DNA of 64,000 nucleotides from Symbiopectobacterium purcellii_A (GTDB taxonomy: Bacteria > Pseudomonadota > Gammaproteobacteria > Enterobacterales > Enterobacteriaceae): assembly GCF_052050035.1 (NCBI RefSeq), contig NZ_CP189882.1, forward strand, positions 248,001-312,000. The letters are read 5' to 3'. A program made the translations under genes and the position numbers. The notes beneath the pieces were generated by a model that saw nothing but the letters and a program-made list of their open reading frames with translations, was not told the origin of the DNA and did no database searches. Within the stretch, counting starts at the first letter, position 1. Each line of letters starts with the position of its first letter. Below are positions 57,650-64,000 of the stretch, in pieces.

Positions 57650-57825
57650 TGTGAAAATCGATCCGAAACTGGTGTGGGATATTCTATCTCGTCCAGCCCC
57701 CGATATGATCATGGATCCGCTGCTTAACGTGATGAAAAGCCATCAGCAGGGCCTCGGGGTGATCGCTAAAGGGATTGATACGCCCGAGCATTTGAAAAAA
57801 GTGCATCACCTCAAGGTGGATGCGA
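57650..57825 (+). pseudogene. EAL-domain protein fragment
   Basis: An open frame from 57651 reads VKIDPKLVWDIL, DMIMDPLLNVMKSHQQGLGV and IAKGIDTPEHLKKVHHLKVD. The pattern KID...VIAxGxDTPEHL is typical of the C-terminal half of c-di-GMP phosphodiesterase (EAL) domains, with Lys where Glu is usual in VIAEG. IS630 and MITE A bound it, so it is a scrap. Confidence 0.65.
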
Positions 57826-57921
57826 TATAGCCAACCGACTTAAAAATGATTACATCCTATGCCCTGATATGCGGCAAAGAAGCATAGCTGGCTGTTATCA
57901 AAATAATGTCGCTTGGCTATA
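57826..57921 (-). repeat. MITE A copy 7
   Basis: A 96-bp type 1 unit in reverse orientation between the EAL scrap and the iron-permease scrap. The two sides are unrelated, so it lies at a junction. Confidence 0.92.
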
Positions 57922-58417
57922 TCGGGTCTCTGGCGTATCAGTTACTGGATGATTAACGGAGCATTTTTGCTTCCCGTGGGGATCGTCTTAGCGTTGGCAT
58001 TTTGGCCCGAGGCCGGCGGCATGCTGGCACTCTGGCAGCAGGGGATGCCGCTTTATCTGCTACACACCACGATTCTGGTCTGCGGGGCGGTGGCGCTGAG
58101 CCTGCTGATTGGGCTACCTGCTGCCTGGGTTATGGCCTATTACCGCTTTCCCGGCAAACGTGGCGTCGCTTGGGCCTTGTGCTTGCCGCTGGCGATGCCC
58201 GCCTTTTTGATGGCTGATTTTTATGCCGATATGCTGGGACAACATGGCATGCTGTGGTCCCTGTTTGATCTTCCTGCGTTCAGCGAGGAAAGTGCGCACA
58301 GCCGGACGTTGTGTGGCGCGAGTGTCGTGCTGGCACTGGCCTTTTACCCCTATGTTTATCTGCCAGTGCGCCATGCGCTGGAATCCCAACCTCCGCACTG
58401 GTTACAGGGCGAACAGC
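57922..58417 (+). pseudogene. SfuB/FbpB-like iron(III) ABC permease fragment
   Basis: The frame reads MINGAFLLPVGIVLALAFWP, LLIGLPAAWVMAYYRFPGKR and LCLPLAMPAFLMADFYADML, binding-protein-dependent permease sequence of the ferric-iron type. It has several membrane segments. Both ends are cut by MITE A copies, leaving about 165 codons of a protein that normally exceeds 500 residues. A second iron-uptake system has thus been lost besides fhu. Confidence 0.7.
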
Positions 58418-58513
58418 TATAGCTAAGCGACATTATTTTGATAACAGCCAGCTATGCTTCTTTGCCACATATCAGGGCATCGGCTGTAATCATTTTTAAG
58501 TCGGTTGGCTATA
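58418..58513 (+). repeat. MITE A copy 8 (variant)
   Basis: A 96-bp unit of the same subtype as the copy at 2006 (TATAGCTAAGCG tip, gccacatatcagggcatcgg interior). It joins the permease scrap to the istB scrap and is at the right breakpoint of the proposed inversion. Confidence 0.92.
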
Positions 58514-58940
58514 GCGACGCTGATGAAGGCGCGACACGAAAACCGTCTGGAGCGCCAGCTGCAGCAGCTGAGTTATGCGCGCGTGCTGATCCTCGATGAA
58601 ATCGGCTACCTGCCGATGAACCGTGAGGAGGCAAGCCTGTTCTTCAGGCTGCTGAATCGGCGTTACGAGAAGGCCAGCATCATCCTGACGTCGAACAAGG
58701 GGTTCGCGGACTGGGGAGAGATGTTCGGCGACAACGTGCTGGCAACGGCGATCCTGGACAGGTTGCTGCATCACTCAACGACGCTGAATATCAAGGGGGA
58801 GAGCTACCGGCTAAGAGAGAAACGTAAGGCAGGCGTACTGAGCAAGAATCGTGCGCCAGAAAACAACGAGGCATCGCTGGAGAAAAGCGGTCAACCTGGT
58901 TGATGAATAGCGGACATTAAAAATGGTGAAAAACGGTCAA
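58514..58940 (+). pseudogene. 3' fragment of istB from an IS21-family element
   Basis: The frame reads TLMKARHENRLERQLQQLSY, then Walker B VLILDEIGYLP, ASIILTSNKGFADWGEMFGD and GESYRLREKRKAG to a stop at 58903. The Walker A part is missing. Element end sequence continues to about 58940 and runs into yafS. It is of a different subtype from the istB at 4095. Confidence 0.8.
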
Positions 58941-59649
58941 AGATCGTGGCGTTGACAACGGCCCTGCGCACCGGTAGCTTGTTAAATTTCTGGCGCGAGG
59001 GAGACATGGTAAGCGGTATGGTACGTTTTCGGGCAACAAGGAGCATCAGGCAGCCTAAGGGCGCAGAGTGTGGCGCTGATGTTGTTATCTTCTGCGGCAT
59101 CTTCCACGGCACCACGTGGAAGGATCCCTGATACAGCACTTCATAATTGAGCAAGCTGAGCCAGTCGACCATACGCATCTGCGTGAACATGCGCGCACAA
59201 TAGGGTTGGCATTGACGAAGACCGGGCGTCAGCTTTCCAGCCCCGACCAGGCTTATTGGATTAAACCCACTCAGCAATAACCAACCGTCATTGATCAATA
59301 CCCGGTCCACCTCGCGTAAAATGCGATGCGGATCCGACGAATAAGAGAGCGTATGCGCCAGCAAACAGGCATCGATAGACTTTTCAGAAAAGGGCAGTTG
59401 GTAAGGGTCAGCCAAGACATGTACATCATCAGCAGCGTACGGATTGATATTGACCTGATGAGAAATGGCACACGAGTCCGTCGCGATAGCGTTGCTGAGC
59501 GCGCCCACTTTCAGTAGGTGGAAGCCAAACACACGCGGCCACCACGCTGCCAATGCATGTTCAAGCGCCTGCTGGTAATGTGCGCCCCAAGGGATATCCT
59601 CCCAACACGTTGGCAAAGAATAAGCCTGAGGCGTATGCGCTGGCTTCAT
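58891..59649 (-). CDS. yafS: YafS, SAM-dependent methyltransferase-like, altered C-terminus
   Basis: 252 residues starting at ATG 59649. It matches E. coli YafS (ACLLAHTLSYSSDPHRILRE, GWLLLSGFNPISLVGAGKLT, VARKRTIPLTMSPSRQK). The classical SAM-binding glycine motif is weak, as in the family, and the function is unknown. The last 16 or so residues (FDRFSPFLMSAIHQPG) are encoded by the IS21 end, replacing the natural tail. In E. coli rnhA lies just beyond this end; here it is 26 kb away. It is divergent from gloB. Confidence 0.85.
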   Translation of the reverse strand: MKPAHTPQAYSLPTCWEDIPWGAHYQQALEHALAAWWPRVFGFHLLKVGALSNAIATDSCAISHQVNINPYAADDVHVLADPYQLPFSEKSIDACLLAHTLSYSSDPHRILREVDRVLINDGWLLLSGFNPISLVGAGKLTPGLRQCQPYCARMFTQMRMVDWLSLLNYEVLYQGSFHVVPWKMPQKITTSAPHSAPLGCLMLLVARKRTIPLTMSPSRQKFNKLPVRRAVVNATIFDRFSPFLMSAIHQPG

Positions 59650-59708
59650 AGATTAGTATTCTCCCTCAGACCCAATAGCTATCTCAGAACAAGTAATATA
59701 CCCTAAAT

Positions 59709-60909
59709 TGTATTAGTCGCGACTTGATCTGACACATGACCTTGAAAGGTTGAGAGTTACCGGTTTTGATATGGGTGTCTAATCCTTAAACAAAACGCGA
59801 GGTAACTCTCATGCTTCATACTAACAATCCCATCATCAAACACAAAGCCGGCCTGCTCAATCTCGCCGAAGAACTTGGTAACGTATCAAAAGCCTGCAAG
59901 ATCATGGGCGTGTCGCGCGACACGTTTTACCGTTATTAGGAACTGGCTGCTGAAGGTGGCATCGATGCACTGGTTAACCAGAACCGCCGGGTTCCCAACC
60001 TGAAGAACCGCGCCGACGAAGCCACTGAACGCGCGGTTGTTGAATATGCCGTTGAGTTCCCGGCCCACGGGCAGCACCGGACCAGTAATGAGCTGCGTAA
60101 AAAAGGCGTATTTATCTCCGGCAGCGGCGTGCGGTCCATCTGGCAACGGCACGATCTGGAGAACTTCCGTAAACGCCTGAAGGCGCTTGAGGAAAAAGTT
60201 GCCAGAGAAGGCATCGTGCTTACCGATGTCCAAATCGTAGCGCTGGAGAAAAAGGCGCATGATGATGAGGCCAGCGGCGAAATCGAGACGGCTCATCCGG
60301 GTTATCTCGGGTCGCAGGACACCTTCTACGTTGGCAATCTGAAAGCTGTGGGCCGTATCTACCAGCAGACGTTCGTGGATACGTACTCGAAAGTGGCACA
60401 CTGCAAGCTTTATACGAGTAAAACGCCGATCACTGCCGCCGACCTGCTAAATGATCGCGTACTGCCGTTCTACGAGGCTCAGGGACTGCCGATGCTGAGA
60501 ATACTGACCGACAGGGGAACGGAGTACTGTGGTAAGGTGGAGCAGCATGATTACCAGCTGTATCTGGCCATCAACGATATCGACCATACAAAAACGAAGG
60601 CGATGTCTCCGCAGACGAACGGCATCTGCGAGCGCTTCCACAAAACGATTTTGCAGGATTTTTATCAGGTTACGTTCCGCAAGAAGTTATATGGGGACCT
60701 GGAGAGCCTGCAGGCAGATCTGGACAACTGGTTGTGGCATTACAATAATGAGCGAACTCATCAGGGAAAAATGTGCTGCGGGCGAACGCCAATGGCCACG
60801 TTACTTGATGGAAAACGGGTCTGGGCAGAAAAGGATCTGAACCGGATGTAATCTGACAGACACCTGTATAAATAACCGGTAACTGTCAGATCAGGTCTGA
60901 GCTAGTACA
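59709..60909 (-). mobile_element. IS481-family element between yafS and gloB
   Basis: Ends tgtattagtcgcga and (inverse) tgtactagctcaga, with 7-bp target cctaaat duplicated at 59702-59708 and 60910-60916. It landed in the outer edge of repeat R3. Its transposase is on the plus strand. A terminal fragment of a relative is at 5495-5568. Confidence 0.9.
59811..60851 (+). pseudogene. IS481 transposase with an in-frame stop
   Basis: It starts at ATG 59811 (MLHTNNPIIKHKAGLLNLAE) after GAGG. The helix-turn-helix SKACKIMGVSRDTFYRY is followed by TAG at 59937-59939 where CAG (Gln) is expected. It then continues ELAAEGGIDALVNQNRRVPN through the rve-type core (TFVDTYSKVAHCKLY, RILTDRGTEY, NGICERFHKTILQDFY) to 60851. 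One nonsense change disables an otherwise complete 346-codon gene. Confidence 0.9.
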
Positions 60910-60911
60910 CC

Positions 60912-61090
60912 TAAATAATTCGCGCTGTAGGAAGGCGGCAAGTAAGGGACAAATTTGTCTGGAACAAATTTGAACAGCGCCTGCGCTAGCCCATCGGGAT
61001 GAATGAACCTCATCCCGATGGGCTACTCAGGTAAGCGATTCAGGTGAGTGAACGCAGCCAACGTGCATACAGCTTGAAGTATGACGGGTA
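60912..61090. repeat. Intergenic palindromic repeat, copy R3
   Basis: It begins TAAATAATTCGCGCTGTAGG and ends CAGCTTGAAGTATGACGGGTA. An inner palindrome, agcccatcgggatga with its inverse tcatcccgatgggct, forms a strong hairpin. It is the same family as R2. IS481 inserted at its left edge. Confidence 0.8.
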
Positions 61091-61105
61091 TAAATGAGGT
61101 ATCAC

Positions 61106-61861
61106 ATGAATCTTATCAGTATTGCAGCACTTTCGGACAACTACATTTGGCTATTACATGACGCACAGCACCGTTGTGTCATTGTCGATCCCGGTGAAGC
61201 AGAACCAGTATTGCAAGCTCTACATAAACATCAACTCACACCGGTTGCAGTGTTGCTCACCCATCATCACAGTGACCATGTCGCGGGGGTGCCTGATATC
61301 CAGAAAACTTACCCTGACTTGCCGGTTTATGGACCCGAGGAAACCGCGCAGCGTGGGGCAACACACATTTTGCGCGATTGCGATCACATTAAGTTACTTA
61401 ATTCGGATTTCTCCGTGTTTTCTGTACCGGGTCACACTTTAGGTCATATTTCGTACTACTCAGCCCCTTATTTATTCTGCGGAGATACACTGTTTTCGGC
61501 TGGATGTGGGCGAATTTTCGAAGGAACACCAAAGCAAATGCATGAATCAATTAATAAAATATCAAAACTGCCCGATGACACTCGTATTTGCTGCGCACAT
61601 GAGTACACCCTGTCAAATCTTGAGTTTGCTCACACTATCTGGCCTGAAGAGTGCAATATTGCCGCTTACCTTTCTGAAATCAGGCTATTACGCGATAAAT
61701 CTCAATCAACATCGCCAACCACCCTTGGTCTTGAACGAAAAATCAACCTTTTCCTTAGGTGCCATGATACTGATTTAAAAGAAAAATTAAAAATAAAACC
61801 CGAAAACATAGAGGATTGGCAAGTTTTCGCCCAACTACGGGGTAAGAAGGATTGCTTCTGA
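61106..61861 (+). CDS. gloB: Hydroxyacylglutathione hydrolase (glyoxalase II)
   Basis: 251 residues. ATG 61106 is chosen to match E. coli (MNLISIAALSDNYIW). The metal site LTHHHSDHVAGV is intact, with CGDTLFSAGCGR and CCAHEYTLSN. It completes methylglyoxal detoxification. Base use is more AT-rich than in the pan block. Confidence 0.95.
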   Translation: MNLISIAALSDNYIWLLHDAQHRCVIVDPGEAEPVLQALHKHQLTPVAVLLTHHHSDHVAGVPDIQKTYPDLPVYGPEETAQRGATHILRDCDHIKLLNSDFSVFSVPGHTLGHISYYSAPYLFCGDTLFSAGCGRIFEGTPKQMHESINKISKLPDDTRICCAHEYTLSNLEFAHTIWPEECNIAAYLSEIRLLRDKSQSTSPTTLGLERKINLFLRCHDTDLKEKLKIKPENIEDWQVFAQLRGKKDCF

Positions 61862-61932
61862 AGGTTTTTGTTGTGCTGATCGGCTAATCAAAGTATTATT
61901 GCTCGTCTTTTAAGCAAACTATTGACACACAT

Positions 61933-63312
61933 ATGAAGGCTCAAGCGATTATTATCGCCTCAGTCTTGTTGGCAGGTTGCCAAGGGGTCTACCAAGACAC
62001 CTCTCAACCGAAACAACATGGGCAGAGTCTGTCTTCAGCAGGTCAAGGTGAAGCAGGAAAGTACACAGGAAGTCGAGAGACATCCGCGCGCTGGCTTGAT
62101 AATAATGGCCTAGCGCAGTGCGACCTGTGGAACTTCATTAGCGACGAGCTGAAGATGGAGGTTCCGGATAACGTCCGGATCCGCGAGCAAAAAACACGAT
62201 ACTTAAAAAATAAGAGCTATCTCCACGATGTAACATTACAGGCAGAGCCGTACATGTACTGGATAGTCGAGCAGATTAAGCAGCGCAAAATGCCGATGGA
62301 ACTGGTACTGCTACCCATAGTGGAGAGCGCTTTTGATCCCAAGGCCACATCATCCGCCAATGCCGCAGGGCTCTGGCAGATTGTGCCAGGCACTGGGCGT
62401 AACTACGGTTTGAAACAGAACCAGTGGTATGATGGTCGTCGCGATGTTGTTGCATCAACGACGGCTGCCTTAGACATGATGCAGCGCCTCAACACAATGT
62501 TTGATGGTGACTGGCTACTTACCATCGCCGCCTATAACAGCGGTGAAGGTCGTGTATTGCAAGCAGTAAAAGCAAATAAGGCAAAAGGCAGGTCAACGAG
62601 TTACTGGGCATTGGCGTTACCACGTGAAACGTCACTTTATGTCCCGAAAATGTTGGCCTTGAGCGATATTCTTAAGAATCGCAAAAAATACGGCATTGAG
62701 TTACCCAAGCCCAACGAAAGTCGGGCACTGGCGCAGGTAGACCTGGGTCAACAGATGGAGTTGACGCAAGCTGCTGAAATGGCAGGATTGTCGCTAACAA
62801 AACTGAAGAGCTACAACACGGGCTACAAACGTGAAGTGACCGCGCCGAACGGGCCACATTACATTATGGTGCCTAAAGCTCATGTTGAGCAGTTGAAGGA
62901 TTCGTTGGCAGATGGCGATACCGCCGCTGTACAACCCACTAAACTGGCGCAGCTATCCACAAGTACCGAATACAAGGTTCGTTCAGGCGACACCCTGTCA
63001 GGTATTGCGGCGAAACTGAAGGTCAGCGCGCAGGATCTGCGCAAGTGGAACAATCTGGCCAGCGCTAACGCGCTGAAGGTTGGTCAATCGCTTCAGGTGG
63101 CACAAGCCTCTGCCGGCAGTAAAAAAGGTAACAGTAATTCCATTACCTATCATGTACGTAAAGGAGATTCTCTCGCGAGTATCGCTAAACGTCACGGGGT
63201 AGATATCGCAGATGTCATGCGGTGGAATTCAGTCATCAATAAAAAGGCGAATATTCAGCCTGGAGATCGGTTAACGTTGTTCGTGAATACGGCAACATCA
63301 CCCGACTCTTAA
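61933..63312 (+). CDS. mltD: Membrane-bound lytic murein transglycosylase D
   Basis: 459 residues. Lipoprotein signal with LAGC at residues 13-16. SLT domain with catalytic Glu in LLPIVESAFDPKA, then AAGLWQIVPGTGRNYGL and IAAYNSGEGRV. Two C-terminal LysM repeats (YKVRSGDTLSGIAAKL, YHVRKGDSLASIAKRHG). It cleaves peptidoglycan at the outer membrane. It follows gloB as in E. coli. Confidence 0.96.
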   Translation: MKAQAIIIASVLLAGCQGVYQDTSQPKQHGQSLSSAGQGEAGKYTGSRETSARWLDNNGLAQCDLWNFISDELKMEVPDNVRIREQKTRYLKNKSYLHDVTLQAEPYMYWIVEQIKQRKMPMELVLLPIVESAFDPKATSSANAAGLWQIVPGTGRNYGLKQNQWYDGRRDVVASTTAALDMMQRLNTMFDGDWLLTIAAYNSGEGRVLQAVKANKAKGRSTSYWALALPRETSLYVPKMLALSDILKNRKKYGIELPKPNESRALAQVDLGQQMELTQAAEMAGLSLTKLKSYNTGYKREVTAPNGPHYIMVPKAHVEQLKDSLADGDTAAVQPTKLAQLSTSTEYKVRSGDTLSGIAAKLKVSAQDLRKWNNLASANALKVGQSLQVAQASAGSKKGNSNSITYHVRKGDSLASIAKRHGVDIADVMRWNSVINKKANIQPGDRLTLFVNTATSPDS

Positions 63313-63328
63313 GTGCTGCTTAGCCTAT

Positions 63329-63368
63329 AAAAAAACCACGGTGGTTAACCATCGTGGTTTTTTTTCTT
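63329..63368. terminator. Bidirectional terminator between mltD and yafD
   Basis: ACCACGGTGG-ttaa-CCATCGTGGT with A-run before and T-run after. It can stop both convergent genes. Confidence 0.92.
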
Positions 63369-63380
63369 GTTATTTTAACA

Positions 63381-64000
63381 TCATACTGGCAACTGAAATT
63401 CAACCAACAACGGGTTATGGTCAGACGCCTGGGTAACCAAAACATAAGATTGCATGACGTGCAAACCACGGTAAAAAACAAAATCTAACGGGCGGCCGAA
63501 CGTCCGACGCCGCTGGTCGTCGACAAAGCGAACCTCGCGCAAAGCAATCTCACTGGCAAATTGATAGAGCGCATTGATACGCTGCCGGCTCCAGGCATTG
63601 AAATCTCCCGCCATGATCACAGGTCCGGCATGACGTTTGACCTGTTCACCAATCGCATCTAGCTGTTTGCCATAGACTTCAACACCGATGCTGAAATTAA
63701 TCGCATGGATATTAATGACCATCAGTTGCTGAGTACTCTGCAATGCATAAACCGTAATCAGCGCCGACTTAGACAGGCGCAGCAGAGGTTCTCTCTCTCT
63801 AAGCGGACAGCAATATAACGGTTGCGCCGCAGACAGCGTCATCACACCCGAAGGGTGTTGCGGGAGAACAATGGCAGGAACCTGATCGGTAGCAACATAG
63901 TTCGCCGTTGCAAAACGAATAAGCTCAGGCGTACTTTGTGCTTCTTGCAGTAAAACCAGATGCGCATCTTTACCGAAGTTTTGTAATACAGAAAGCCAGT
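63381..64000 (-). CDS. yafD: YafD, endonuclease/exonuclease/phosphatase family (partial)
   Basis: The frame is open from the window edge to the stop at 63381; the start lies beyond 64000. Motifs VLLQEAQSTPELIRFATANY, HPSGVMTLSAAQPLYCCPLR, VIMAGDFNAWSRQRINALY and ASDHNPLLVEF match YafD. The metal-binding Glu, the GDFN Asp/Asn and the final SDH are all present. The biochemical role is not established. Confidence 0.94.
   Translation of the reverse strand, partial: WLSVLQNFGKDAHLVLLQEAQSTPELIRFATANYVATDQVPAIVLPQHPSGVMTLSAAQPLYCCPLREREPLLRLSKSALITVYALQSTQQLMVINIHAINFSIGVEVYGKQLDAIGEQVKRHAGPVIMAGDFNAWSRQRINALYQFASEIALREVRFVDDQRRRTFGRPLDFVFYRGLHVMQSYVLVTQASDHNPLLVEFQLPV

Noticed and set aside
671..58513. 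MITE A or MITE B as a CRISPR array or tandem repeat
   Set aside because: Copies are dispersed, each with target duplications, and are not regularly spaced.
32697..58513. Inversion by simple crossover between MITE A at 32697 and MITE A at 58418
   Set aside because: The two copies are of different subtypes and each is pure rather than hybrid, which does not fit an internal crossover; other repeats are more likely.
4095..58903. The istB pieces at 4.1 kb and 58.5 kb as the two halves of one gene
   Set aside because: They overlap in the family alignment and differ there, so they come from different IS21 types.

Overview
The window is a piece of an Enterobacterales chromosome. The housekeeping genes (mrcB, hrpB, thpR, sfsA, dksA, gluQ, pcnB, folK, panBCD, yadGH, can, hpt, speED, yacC, rnhA, dnaQ, tRNA-Asp, yafS, gloB, mltD, yafD) follow E. 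coli gene neighbourhoods closely. A Flp/Tad pilus locus, nrdHIEF and Pectobacterium/Serratia-like intergenic palindromes suggest a Pectobacteriaceae or Yersiniaceae relative rather than E. coli itself. The many insertion sequences (IS630, IS5, IS903-like, IS21, IS256, IS481), two families of miniature elements and several broken genes (cdaR, a chemoreceptor gene, fhuB, fhuD, a siderophore receptor, tadG) look like a lineage in early genome decay, for example a recently host-restricted symbiont. That lifestyle is inference; the genus cannot be fixed from sequence reading alone.

Layout. 1-10.9 kb is an insertion-sequence graveyard: nested IS5/IS903/MITE insertions, a cdaR fragment, an IS21 remnant, six IS630 copies or parts across the window (four of them here), a broken chemoreceptor gene and a degenerate TPR gene. 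10.9-13.9 kb holds wrecked siderophore-uptake genes (fhuE-like receptor 5' end, fhuB, fhuD). 13.9-31 kb is a largely intact core block: mrcB and hrpB (minus strand), thpR-sfsA-dksA-gluQ-pcnB-folK-panB-panC-panD (plus), yadGH, can and hpt. 31-32.8 kb is again mobile DNA. 33-34.4 kb carries rnhA, dnaQ and tRNA-Asp. An IS5-family element follows, then an AT-rich leader and the Flp/Tad pilus operon (36.4-50.3 kb: flp, rcpC, rcpA, tadZABCD, an IS256 element, tadVEFG, and a LuxR-like regulator). 50.3-56.5 kb carries nrdHIEF, speED and yacC on the minus strand. 56.8-58.9 kb is a second graveyard (IS630, EAL-domain scrap, iron-permease scrap, istB scrap). 58.9-64 kb has yafS, IS481, gloB, mltD and partial yafD.

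Two miniature element families explain much of the repeat structure. MITE A (96 bp, eight copies) shares its ends and TA target with the resident IS630. MITE B (189 bp, six copies, each with its own 9-bp target duplication) shares its tips with the resident IS903-like element. Comparing gene order with E. coli, the segment from about 32.7 to 58 kb appears inverted: flipping it back would join rnhA to yafS and bring yacC next to hpt. Both breakpoints are filled with IS/MITE debris.
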